A DNA stretch of 64,000 nucleotides from CBDFGT01 sp965247225 (GTDB lineage Bacteria; Pseudomonadota; Alphaproteobacteria; Rhizobiales; Rhizobiaceae), in contig CBDFGT010000029.1 in the NCBI GenBank assembly GCA_965247225.1, positions 310,001-374,000 on the forward strand. The letters run 5' to 3'. The notes under the pieces were generated by a model that worked only from the letters and a program-made list of their open reading frames with translations, was not told the origin of the DNA and made no database searches. Position 1 is the first letter of the stretch. Every line of letters starts with the position of its first letter. This document shows positions 41,604-49,834 of the stretch, piece after piece. The position numbers and the translations under genes were made by a program.

Positions 41604-44159
41604 ATGGTTCTTCGCAAATCTGCCTTTTGGGGTCTGGTGCCGACTTTGTTCGGCCTGCTGATTGCAGCCTTCGCACTTTACGTCCTGTCGGACAGTTTCA
41701 AATCCATCCGCTACGAAGACATCGTCTCATCGGCCTCGACCATTTCCTGGGGGGCCATTTCCCTGGCAGTGCTGTGCACCTTCGTCAGTTTTGCAGCTTT
41801 GGGTTTTTACGATGTTCTGGCAGCGGAAATTGTCGCTCCGGGGCGTGTGTCCCGGGTTGTGGCCGGCATTGCCGGGGCTTCGGCCTATGCGGTTTCCAAT
41901 CTGCTTGGATTTCCCATTGTTACCGGCGGTGCCGTCCGTTTTCTGGTCTACAGGGCTCAAGGGCTTGCAACCGTGGAAATCGCCCGCATTGTCGGCTCGA
42001 CATGGATGGCGCTGTGGTTTGCCATTCTCATGGTTTTCGGGCTGGCACTGGTCTTTGACCCCGAGGGCATAACCCTTCTCGATTCCGTCAGTGACTTTTC
42101 CGAGCAGTTTGCCGGGCTCGTGTTCCTGTCGGGACTTGCAGCGTTTTTTATATGGCTTTCCTTCGGTTCCAGATCCCTGAAACTCGGCAGTTTCGAGATG
42201 CCGCTTCCCGATGGCAAAATGGCCATTTCGCAATTGATCATCGGGTTTGTTGATCTTTCAGCTGCGGGCCTCTGCCTCTATGTGCTTTTGCCGTCAGATA
42301 CGGATTTTACGCTTGGCGGCTATGCTGTTGTCTATGCACTGGCCGTTGTTCTGACCGTCATCAGTCATGCGCCCGGCGGTGTTGGTGTCTTCGAGGCTAC
42401 GATCGTTTCCGGCCTCGGCCTGGAAGGCCGTGTGGATGTTCTGGCTTCTCTCCTCATATACCGGATCATCTATTATGCGCTGCCCTTCTCGCTGACCGTA
42501 CTCAGCCTGACGGGTGCCGAGGTTTTGCGACACCGTCGCAGGCTCAACAGTTTCGGCAAGCGGTTCGTCCAGGTTCTCGATCCGCTCATACCACCAGCAG
42601 CGGCCATCCTGACCTTTTTTGCAGGTGTTGTGCTTCTGGTTTCGGGAGTAACACCTGCCGAACACGACCGGCTCCACAAGCTGCTGTATTTCATCTCCCT
42701 GCCGTTTATGGAGACAAGCCATTTTCTCAATTCGATTTCCGGTGTCTGCCTTCTGGTGCTGGCCCGCGGGCTCATCGCGCGCCGCGAGCGTGCATGGTTT
42801 TTCACCATGGCGTTTCTGGGCGCGGGCGCACTGTTTTCCATTCTCAAGGGCCTTGATTACGAAGAGGCGACTGTAAGCCTTGTGATTGCGGGTATTCTCT
42901 GGGTTTTCCGGGGAAGTTTCTACCGTCGTCCTGCCGGGCGCTATGGCTATATCACCTTTGGATGGATGGCTGTGGTGCTGTTTACGGTCGGAGCCGCAAT
43001 CACGCTTGGCCTGATTTCCTATCAGGATGTGACCTATCAGGACAGTCTCTGGTGGAAGTTCACCATTTCCAGCGATGCCCCGCGCTTCCTGCGCGGCATT
43101 GTCGGCATGATGGTGGTGCTGGTGATGGTGGGAATTGACATGCTGGTCCATCGCCGGTTTGCGCCTGTAGAGACAACGTATGAAATACCGCGTGCGGTAG
43201 AGGATCTTGTTGCCGCGTCTCCGGTCAGTGAACATCATCTGGCGCTTCTCGGTGACAAGCAGTTTCTGATCTCGGACGATGAAAAGGCGTTCGTGATGTA
43301 TGGTGTCAGCGGTCACAGCTTCATTGCGATGGGAGATCCTGTCGGGGATGCAGCATCAGGCCAAAAGCTGATCTGGCAGTTTTGCGAAATGGCCGACAAG
43401 AATGCAGGCCGCGCTGTGTTTTATTGCGTCAGGCCGGAAAAGCTTCCGTTCTATCTGGATCTTGGATTCTCGCTCCTCAAGATTGGCGAAGCGGCGCGGG
43501 TGGACCTGACGGCTTTGACGCTGGAGGGCAAGGCTGGCTATGACAACCGCTATGCCATAAAGCGGGCGCAAAAAGACGGTCTGACATTCGACATTATTCC
43601 CAAAGACCGTGTACCGGGCATTATGGACCAGTTGCAGGATGTCTCCAATCAGTGGCTTGCAGAAAAGCAGGGCAGTGAAAAGGGATTTTCGCTTGGCTTT
43701 TTCAGCGAGGACAATCTGAAGCGGTTTGACTGTGCCGTGATGAAACGTGGTGACGAGATCGTGGCTTTTGCCAATCTCTGGCGCGGTGCAGACCTTGATG
43801 AAGCCTCCATCGATCTGATGCGCTACAAGCCCAATGTTTCAAAGGTCATCATGGATGCCCTGTTCGTCAATATCATGCTGCACATGAAGGGCGAGGGATT
43901 TCGATGGTTCAATCTGGGATCTGCTCCCCTGTCCGGACTGACCAATCATCCCTTGGCGTCGTCCTGGAACAAGCTTGGGAATATATTGTTTCGCAGGGGC
44001 GGGGCATTTTATTCCTTTGAGGGAATCCGGGCTTTCAAAAGCAAATATAATCCAGTCTGGATGCCGCTCTATATCGCCTGCCCTGGCGGTTTGATGCTGC
44101 CGCAAATCCTGATGGATTTGTCTTCTCTTATTTCCGGCAGCGGCCGGACGGAGCGTTAA
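41604..44159 (+). CDS. lpiA: bifunctional lysylphosphatidylglycerol flippase/synthetase (LpiA/MprF)
   Basis: 851 residues from the ATG at 41604; a TTG at 41568 would add 12. The N-terminal about 520 residues form many membrane helices (flippase part: FPIVTGGAVRFLVYRAQGL, SHAPGGVGVFEATIVSGLG). The C-terminal cytosolic DUF2156 part has KQFLISDDEKAFVMYGVSGHSFIAMGDPVG, YCVRPEKLPFYLDLGFSLLKIGEAARVDL and FRWFNLGSAPLSGL, the aminoacyl-transferase domain that puts lysine from Lys-tRNA on phosphatidylglycerol. In rhizobia lpiA is induced at low pH and gives resistance to cationic peptides. acvB follows after 3 bp. Confidence 0.93.
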   Translation: MVLRKSAFWGLVPTLFGLLIAAFALYVLSDSFKSIRYEDIVSSASTISWGAISLAVLCTFVSFAALGFYDVLAAEIVAPGRVSRVVAGIAGASAYAVSNLLGFPIVTGGAVRFLVYRAQGLATVEIARIVGSTWMALWFAILMVFGLALVFDPEGITLLDSVSDFSEQFAGLVFLSGLAAFFIWLSFGSRSLKLGSFEMPLPDGKMAISQLIIGFVDLSAAGLCLYVLLPSDTDFTLGGYAVVYALAVVLTVISHAPGGVGVFEATIVSGLGLEGRVDVLASLLIYRIIYYALPFSLTVLSLTGAEVLRHRRRLNSFGKRFVQVLDPLIPPAAAILTFFAGVVLLVSGVTPAEHDRLHKLLYFISLPFMETSHFLNSISGVCLLVLARGLIARRERAWFFTMAFLGAGALFSILKGLDYEEATVSLVIAGILWVFRGSFYRRPAGRYGYITFGWMAVVLFTVGAAITLGLISYQDVTYQDSLWWKFTISSDAPRFLRGIVGMMVVLVMVGIDMLVHRRFAPVETTYEIPRAVEDLVAASPVSEHHLALLGDKQFLISDDEKAFVMYGVSGHSFIAMGDPVGDAASGQKLIWQFCEMADKNAGRAVFYCVRPEKLPFYLDLGFSLLKIGEAARVDLTALTLEGKAGYDNRYAIKRAQKDGLTFDIIPKDRVPGIMDQLQDVSNQWLAEKQGSEKGFSLGFFSEDNLKRFDCAVMKRGDEIVAFANLWRGADLDEASIDLMRYKPNVSKVIMDALFVNIMLHMKGEGFRWFNLGSAPLSGLTNHPLASSWNKLGNILFRRGGAFYSFEGIRAFKSKYNPVWMPLYIACPGGLMLPQILMDLSSLISGSGRTER

Positions 44160-44162
44160 TGT

Positions 44163-45524
44163 ATGAAGCACCTTTTGTCTGCACTTGCCCTGTGTCTGGG
44201 CGTGGGATTGTTCCTTGCCCCTGGCGCATGTTTCGCGCTCACGGTTTCTGCCGAAGGTTTGCCTGACCGTCCGGTTCTCGCACCCGCCGGGGGTAATCCC
44301 GAGGATATCAAGGGGGTGGTGCTGCAATTTTCCGATATCGATGGATGGAACAGCGAAGATGACGCGCTCTCTGCCAAAATGGTTGCCAGCGGGCTGGCCG
44401 TGATCCAGATCGATTTCAGGATCTATGCCGATGAAATGGCGCATTCCGAAGATTTTGCCGACTGCTTTTACATTTCCGGCGATATCCACGATCTGGCCAA
44501 AGCTGCCTTGCACGCGCTTGGTGTCGATACTTGGCACAGACCCATGCTGGTGGGGCGCGGGCAGGGCGCAACATTTGTCTATTCCACGCTTGCTGTTGGC
44601 CCGGACAATACATTTTCAGGGGCTGTCGCCCTTGATTCTGTGGAACCGGTGATGACACGTTTGCCAACATGTGCGGGAGCCGCATTTTCCAAAGCAGTGC
44701 CTGCCGGCTGGTCCTATGGCTATGATGTCCCGCTTGCGGCCGGCCTCACCTATGTGGCACCACAAGCCGTGCTGGATGCGATACGGCCAAAAGCTGCCAA
44801 CCGTCCGGAAATTTCCTTTCTGGCGTCCGACACGCTTGATGACAGGATTGCGAAGGTTGCCGAAAAGGCCACGGATGTGGCTGTAAAAGATGCAGCCTCT
44901 GCCGCCCTGCCGATTGTTGATGTTCCCCTGACGGGAAAAGCCAGGGCTGTTGCGGTCTTCTGGTCCGGCGACGGCGGATGGCGCGATATTGACATGGAAA
45001 TCGGCAATTGGCTGGGTCAGCATGGTATCCGTGTGGTGGGCGTGGATTCGCTTCGCTATTTCTGGAACCGGCGCACACCGGACGAGATCACACGCGATAC
45101 GGTTGCCGCCATTCGTCATGCAGATCCCACCGGGCAATTGCCGGTTCTGCTTCTGGGCTTTTCCTTCGGCGCGGATATCCTTCCCTTTGCCTATAACCGC
45201 CTGGACCCCGATATTCAGGCGCGGGTGAAAAATATCTCCATGTTGTCCGGAGAGATGAAAACCAGTTTTCAGGTTTCGGTGGAAGGGTTTCTGTTTTCCA
45301 GTACCGGAGACACGGATATTTTGCCGGAGGCCATCAAATTGCCGCCAGCCAAGGTGCTTTGCCTGTACGGTGCCGATGATGCTGATGTTTCGCTGTGCGC
45401 AAATCCGGCAATGAAGGCCTATCCCCAATGGGTTGCGGTCGGCGATCACCATTTCGACGGGGCCTATACGGAGATCGGGCAGAGAATACTGGATGCCTTT
45501 ACAAAGGCATCGGCCCCACGCTGA
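44163..45524 (+). CDS. acvB: AcvB/VirJ family protein, lysylphosphatidylglycerol hydrolase
   Basis: 453 residues with a signal peptide (MKHLLSALALCLGVGLFLAPGACFA). Two alpha/beta-hydrolase-like parts: the first has LVGRGQGATFVYSTLA, the second AVFWSGDGGWRDIDMEIGNWL, VDSLRYFWNRRTPDEI and the nucleophile elbow LLLGFSFGADILPFAYNRL. AcvB of Agrobacterium is periplasmic, needed for virulence, and has been shown to hydrolyse lysylphosphatidylglycerol. The 3-bp spacing to lpiA is the conserved lpiA-acvB operon, so synthesis and breakdown of the lipid are co-regulated. Confidence 0.93.
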   Translation: MKHLLSALALCLGVGLFLAPGACFALTVSAEGLPDRPVLAPAGGNPEDIKGVVLQFSDIDGWNSEDDALSAKMVASGLAVIQIDFRIYADEMAHSEDFADCFYISGDIHDLAKAALHALGVDTWHRPMLVGRGQGATFVYSTLAVGPDNTFSGAVALDSVEPVMTRLPTCAGAAFSKAVPAGWSYGYDVPLAAGLTYVAPQAVLDAIRPKAANRPEISFLASDTLDDRIAKVAEKATDVAVKDAASAALPIVDVPLTGKARAVAVFWSGDGGWRDIDMEIGNWLGQHGIRVVGVDSLRYFWNRRTPDEITRDTVAAIRHADPTGQLPVLLLGFSFGADILPFAYNRLDPDIQARVKNISMLSGEMKTSFQVSVEGFLFSSTGDTDILPEAIKLPPAKVLCLYGADDADVSLCANPAMKAYPQWVAVGDHHFDGAYTEIGQRILDAFTKASAPR

Positions 45525-45768
45525 CATGAAAACACTTCGTGCCGGGATGGACTTGCTAAAGCGCGTTGCGATCTTTCAGATTTTCCTGGCACGCTAAAAG
45601 TCTTTGTTTTTGCGCATGCCGTTATCGCAAAACCGCTGCACGGGTTTTGTAGCATCCTGCCAGGCAATACTTGTCAGGCAATATCAACTTGAAGTTATAT
45701 TATTTATGTTTTTTTAATTTATCCTGATTACGTTATGATGGAGAAATAAAATATAGTGGGTTATTGCA

Positions 45769-46674
45769 ATGTGGCGGGTAATTCTTTTGAGGAAATGGAC
45801 CGCTTTTATTGCTGCAGAACAGTTTCTTCCAGGTGTGTTGCAACGCTTTGCAATCAGCCGCAAAGGCAATTTTGCGGTCATGACCGCTATTCTGGCGGCT
45901 CCCGTCATCATTGCTGCCGGCATGAGTGTTGAGCTTGCCAATGCTTACCAGAAGAAGAAAGATTTTCAAAACGGTCTCGATTCTGCCACGCTTGCAGCGG
46001 CGGCCCGTGGCGGTACGCTTGACCCGGTTTTGACAAAGAAATATTTTCAGCCGTCAAGCCAGACAGGCGGCTATGTTGTTACAGGTCCGGTCTTTACCAG
46101 GGATTCTGATGGCATTGTTACGGGTACTGTCCAGATTGATATTCCAACGCAATTGCTCAGTATTGCCGGTTTCACCACTATCCCGATCAAGGTAACGTCG
46201 AAAGCGATAGGCCAGACCGAGTTAAAGATTTCCAAGGCAACGTTCCAGATTTTGAGCGCCTCGGGTGCCTATGACAAGGATTTCTATTTTTTCACGCGCG
46301 ATACGGGCGGCAACATCCTGACAGAAACACTGATTCTGAAGTATGATTATGATCATTCGACGCAAACCAAAACTTTTACACCACCTGTCACATCCACCAA
46401 TACGATTACAGTCGGCATGTATGCCAGCTATGGTTACAAAATGGTTGTTTTTGAAGATAACAGCTATACGGGCAAACGGATAAACCCGAAAACTTACTAC
46501 AGTGACGCCGCGAATGCCTCAACCTTCCAGAAGCAGACAGGAACCTGCAGTTCTGCCGGCGGGCAGACGAACAACTGGGAGGACGGGGGCGATGGCAATT
46601 ACCTGGACTTCGTGTTCAAAACAACATGCGTGGAATCATCTGTGCTGACCGGGCAGGCGCGGCTCACACAATAA
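45769..46674 (+). CDS. TadE/TadG-like pilus assembly protein, solitary
   Basis: 301 residues. Residues about 30-70 (RKGNFAVMTAILAAPVIIAAGMSVELANAYQKKKDFQNGLDSATLAAA) are the TadE/G transmembrane helix and following conserved helix. The rest is a Thr/Ser-rich extracytoplasmic part with a Cys pair near the C-terminus (GTCSSAG, TTCVES). It is shorter than TadG and lacks a vWA/MIDAS motif. The 245-bp upstream region is AT-rich with no gene. No cpaA-tad genes are adjacent. Confidence 0.8.
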   Translation: MWRVILLRKWTAFIAAEQFLPGVLQRFAISRKGNFAVMTAILAAPVIIAAGMSVELANAYQKKKDFQNGLDSATLAAAARGGTLDPVLTKKYFQPSSQTGGYVVTGPVFTRDSDGIVTGTVQIDIPTQLLSIAGFTTIPIKVTSKAIGQTELKISKATFQILSASGAYDKDFYFFTRDTGGNILTETLILKYDYDHSTQTKTFTPPVTSTNTITVGMYASYGYKMVVFEDNSYTGKRINPKTYYSDAANASTFQKQTGTCSSAGGQTNNWEDGGDGNYLDFVFKTTCVESSVLTGQARLTQ

Positions 46675-46684
46675 TCCTGACCTT

Positions 46685-48043
46685 TTACCGGACTGTTGAC
46701 GGCAGACGCAAGGTTACGCGGAAGCCACCTTCCGGCCTGTTTTCCAGGACAAGGTCTATTCCATAGACATCGGTAATGTCTTTGGCGATCGTCAGGCCCA
46801 GGCCGGTGCCTGGCTTGCCGTGATCCAGCCGGGTGCCGCGTTCGGTCATGATGGCGATTTTTTCCGGGTCGACGCCCGGACCATCATCTTCGATGACAAC
46901 CAGAAGGTCCGGGCCTGCGTGCAGGACTGCGGTCTTTACCGTTGTGCTGGCCCATTTGCCGGCATTTTCCAGCAGGTTGCCCAGCAATTCCCTCAGATCC
47001 TGAGGATCAACCGGCACCATGATGCCGGGCGTTGCGGAAACCGGCCAATCCAGCAGCTCGCCTTCTGCCGTGCGCTTCAGGGTGCGAATAATATCATGCA
47101 CCGTTTTGGTGATATCGGCATCGGAACGGCGCTGGCGCGGTGTCTGGGCAATCCGGCTTCTGGCGAGTTCGTGCTGCACATGGGCCTGCATGTCGGAGAC
47201 CAGTTGTTCCAGTTCGTCTGCAATGCCGGTTTCCCCCTTTTCGCGCAGGGTCAGGGCGTCGTTGGCAAGGATGGTCAAGGGTGTTTTCAATCCGTGCGCA
47301 AGATCGGATGCCCGCCCCCGGGCTGTTTCCATGGCTTTTGTCTGCGCCTGCAACAGCTCGTTCAACTGCGTGACCATATCCTGAAGCTCTGCCGGGTAGG
47401 GTCCGGAAAGATGGTCGGCCTTTCTCTGGCGTATCCGTGCCATATCCTTTGCAATCGCTGCCAGAGGCCGAAGACCAAATGACAGCTGAAGCGCTGACAT
47501 GACCACCAGCAGAAGACCCAGAATGGCCAGATAGGGCAACAGGGCAAAAATGAAGTCACGGTTTGCGGTATCAAGCTCGCTGGCGTCGATGCCGACAGCC
47601 ACACGCAGGGTGCGCGGACCGCCCGGCGCTGCCACGATGATCTGCCGCTCCTGCACATCCACATCGCTGTTGTCAGGACCGGGCAACCGGTATCGATGGA
47701 TGGAACCCGTTTCATGCCTGTCGTCGGGCAGGGGCAGGGCATAGTCAAACAGGGACGGCGAGCGCAGGCGCAGATTGCGGGAGGGATCTTCAATTTGCCA
47801 GTAAAGGCCGCTATAGGCCTCGTAAAAACGGTTGTCAGCCGGGCTGTCCGGTGTCTTGAGGCGACCATCCGCCTCAAAATCCAGAAGGCCGACGATCCGG
47901 TTGATGTGACCGGCAAGCTCTGCATCAATGCGCTTTTGCAGGTTGAAAGCAAACAGGTTGTAAAAAACCCACGCCGTCAGAACCATGGCCAGCGTGACGC
48001 TGGCCAGTGAAACTGCAATGAACCGCACCCTGATGGACAGCAT
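46685..48043 (-). CDS. feuQ: sensor histidine kinase, FeuQ-like
   Basis: 452 residues: two membrane helices (about 8-30 and 165-187) enclosing a periplasmic domain, a HAMP-like segment, H-box RASDLAHGLKTPLTILANDAL with the phospho-acceptor His, N-box LLGNLLENAGKWA, and ATP-lid motifs DDGPGVDPEK and GTGLGLTIAKDI. It partners the overlapping response regulator gene (TAATG). The order small periplasmic protein-regulator-kinase matches rhizobial feuNPQ, which controls cyclic glucan export (ndvA). The name is by context and similarity, not proven. Confidence 0.85.
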   Translation of the reverse strand: MLSIRVRFIAVSLASVTLAMVLTAWVFYNLFAFNLQKRIDAELAGHINRIVGLLDFEADGRLKTPDSPADNRFYEAYSGLYWQIEDPSRNLRLRSPSLFDYALPLPDDRHETGSIHRYRLPGPDNSDVDVQERQIIVAAPGGPRTLRVAVGIDASELDTANRDFIFALLPYLAILGLLLVVMSALQLSFGLRPLAAIAKDMARIRQRKADHLSGPYPAELQDMVTQLNELLQAQTKAMETARGRASDLAHGLKTPLTILANDALTLREKGETGIADELEQLVSDMQAHVQHELARSRIAQTPRQRRSDADITKTVHDIIRTLKRTAEGELLDWPVSATPGIMVPVDPQDLRELLGNLLENAGKWASTTVKTAVLHAGPDLLVVIEDDGPGVDPEKIAIMTERGTRLDHGKPGTGLGLTIAKDITDVYGIDLVLENRPEGGFRVTLRLPSTVR

Positions 48044-48708
48044 TATTCGCTTTCTGTTGCGATCTGGTAGCCAAAGCCTCGCCTTGTCACAATCGTATCC
48101 CTGCCGAGCTTGCGCCGCAATCTGGCGATGAGCACTTCCACGGAATTGCTTTCGCGCTCAAAGTCCTGGGCATAAAGCTGCTCTGTCAGTTCCAGTTGCG
48201 AAACCGGACGTTGCTTGTTCATCAGCAAGAACGAGACACAGCGATATTCCAGCTGGCTCAGATCCACGGACTGGCCGTTCAGAAGTACGGATTTTGTTTT
48301 GGGATCAAGGCTGATATTTCCACTTTCCATCAGTGAGGCGGACTGGCCATTGGACCGGCGGATAATGGCCCGCAGCCGCGCCAGAACCTCCGCCATGCGG
48401 AACGGTTTGGCCAGATAGTCGTCGGCTCCGGCATCAATACCCTCAACCCGTTCCTCCCAGTTGCCGCGCGCTGTCAAAACCAGAATGGGCATATGCCTGC
48501 CTGCGGCCCGCCAGCGTTTCAAAACGGTCATGCCGTCCAGTCCGGGCAGGCCAAGGTCCAGAATAACGGCTGCAAATTCTTCCGTGTCTCCTGCAAACCA
48601 GCCGTCCTCGCCATTTTTTTCGTGCTGCACAAGATAGCCTGCACGGACCAGATGGGCGATCACATCGCGCGCGATCAGCGGGTCGTCTTCGACAAGGAGA
48701 ATGCGCAT
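48043..48708 (-). CDS. feuP: OmpR-family response regulator, FeuP-like
   Basis: 221 residues. Receiver: LLVEDDPLIARDV, phospho-acceptor Asp in AAVILDLGLPGLDG, TARGNWEERVEGIDAGADDYLAKPF with the conserved Thr and Lys. C-terminal winged helix: ISLDPKTKSVLLNGQSVDLSQLEYRCVSFLL and VEVLIARLRRKLGRDTIVTRRGFGYQI. Coupled to the kinase gene and to the PepSY gene by one-base stop/start overlaps. Confidence 0.92.
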   Translation of the reverse strand: MRILLVEDDPLIARDVIAHLVRAGYLVQHEKNGEDGWFAGDTEEFAAVILDLGLPGLDGMTVLKRWRAAGRHMPILVLTARGNWEERVEGIDAGADDYLAKPFRMAEVLARLRAIIRRSNGQSASLMESGNISLDPKTKSVLLNGQSVDLSQLEYRCVSFLLMNKQRPVSQLELTEQLYAQDFERESNSVEVLIARLRRKLGRDTIVTRRGFGYQIATESE

Positions 48709-49037
48709 TATTCGTTCTCGATCTCCAGAATATCCTTGGTGGCGGGATCAACCTTGATTTCAATCAGCCGGCCATCGGGGCGCAACAGCTTGAACTCGTA
48801 GAAGCGGCGGCCATGGTGTTGCTCGATGCCGATATGAACAATGTCACCCTGAAACCGGTCGCTGATGGATTTGCGAATTTCGGCCAGCGAACGGATTTCA
48901 CCTTTTTCAACCGATTGCAGCACGGCGTCGCGATCATCCGCATCGTCAGCCCTTGCGGCCATATTGGCCACGAGCCCGCCCAGCACAATGGCTGTCACTG
49001 TCACTTTCACCATTCGTATGCAGGTCCGGTTTTCCAT
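48708..49037 (-). CDS. periplasmic PepSY domain protein, FeuN candidate
   Basis: 109 residues with a signal sequence (VTVTAIVLGGLVANMAARA cut before DDADD; ATG at 49013 is an alternative start). The mature part has the PepSY-like hairpin FQGDIVHIGIEQHHGRRFYEFKLLRPDGRLIEIKVDPATKDILEIENE. Its stop overlaps the regulator start, so it belongs to the two-component operon. In Sinorhizobium a small periplasmic protein, FeuN, encoded at this position restrains FeuPQ; a like role is inferred from position only. Confidence 0.8.
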   Translation of the reverse strand: MENRTCIRMVKVTVTAIVLGGLVANMAARADDADDRDAVLQSVEKGEIRSLAEIRKSISDRFQGDIVHIGIEQHHGRRFYEFKLLRPDGRLIEIKVDPATKDILEIENE

Positions 49038-49165
49038 TGGCTTTACCTATCATGACGAAGCTGACGGGGAGCTTACAAAAGCCGTCAGGTTTTCGTCAGT
49101 GCTGTTTCCTTATGGTGCCTCCATCGGTTCAGCGCAATCATGCCTGCCGGATTTGGGAGACCCTC

Positions 49166-49423
49166 ATGACAAAATTTACACCTGCCCTTGTCCTTGTTTC
49201 AACCTTGATCGCCGGAGGCCTGATGGCGGGAGCCAGCCATGCAGCATCCGCCATCATTGTCCCGAATGACACTGCGATCCATTGTGGTTCCGGCAATGCG
49301 TCCTCTGCACATTGCGCTGACGCAAAGGGGCAAGACAGCAGCTATACTGTCAAGTCACTTGCAGGCACCGGCGATCATGATGACGACAGTCACGAAAGCG
49401 AGAATGACGGCGACGACGATTGA
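49166..49423 (+). CDS. small exported acidic protein
   Basis: 85 residues. Signal peptide MTKFTPALVLVSTLIAGGLMAGASHA, then a short mature part with two Cys (HCGSGNASSAHCAD) and a tail almost wholly of Asp, Glu, His and Ser (GDHDDDSHESENDGDDD). The tail suggests binding of divalent metal ions; no family recognised. It is divergent from the PepSY/FeuPQ operon with a 128-bp spacer, so it may be a target or partner of that system. Confidence 0.7.
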   Translation: MTKFTPALVLVSTLIAGGLMAGASHAASAIIVPNDTAIHCGSGNASSAHCADAKGQDSSYTVKSLAGTGDHDDDSHESENDGDDD

Positions 49424-49443
49424 TCAGCCCGTTCTGCCCGAGG

Positions 49444-49746
49444 CTATCCGGCACACAGGGTTACAGAAACGAGGTCATCTGTTGTGATGCCTTGGGCCAT
49501 CCGAACGGCCGCCTTGACCGGCAGAAAATAGCAACCTGATTTCTTGTCGGGAAACAGCGATGTTTTCCAGTGGGTTGCGCCGATGGACGCCCGGACCCGA
49601 ACGGACCCGAACCCGTTCGTGGTTCCGGCAAAAAAGCGGATGGACGCAGAGATATCCACCGGCACCGTGATAAAATACCATGGCGCTTTCGCAGTGGCGT
49701 AAAGCCACAGTGGTGCCTCAAAGGTATAGGTCTGATCAGGTTCCAC
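49444..49746 (-). CDS. DUF1905 domain protein
   Basis: 100 residues with the DUF1905 pattern: YTFEAPLWLYATAKAPWYFITVP, ISASIRFFAGTTNGFGSVRVRASIGATHWKTSLFPDKKSGCYFLPVKAAVRMAQGITTDDLVSV. A beta-barrel-like small protein of unknown function. A longer overlapping frame at 49461-49838 was rejected. Converges on the acidic peptide gene (20-bp gap). Confidence 0.85.
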   Translation of the reverse strand: MEPDQTYTFEAPLWLYATAKAPWYFITVPVDISASIRFFAGTTNGFGSVRVRASIGATHWKTSLFPDKKSGCYFLPVKAAVRMAQGITTDDLVSVTLCAG

Positions 49747-49834
49747 AGGATCGTCCGCGCTTCCGTATGCCCTGCGTTCTGGATGAAAACCCGGCTGGCA
49801 TCAAGTGGCAGCCGGGTTTGTTCTACGAACAAAA

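Noticed and set aside
45525..45768. Possible small RNA or terminator after acvB
   Set aside because: Only weak complementarities and a short direct repeat (CAGGCAATA) were seen; no convincing hairpin with a T-tract.
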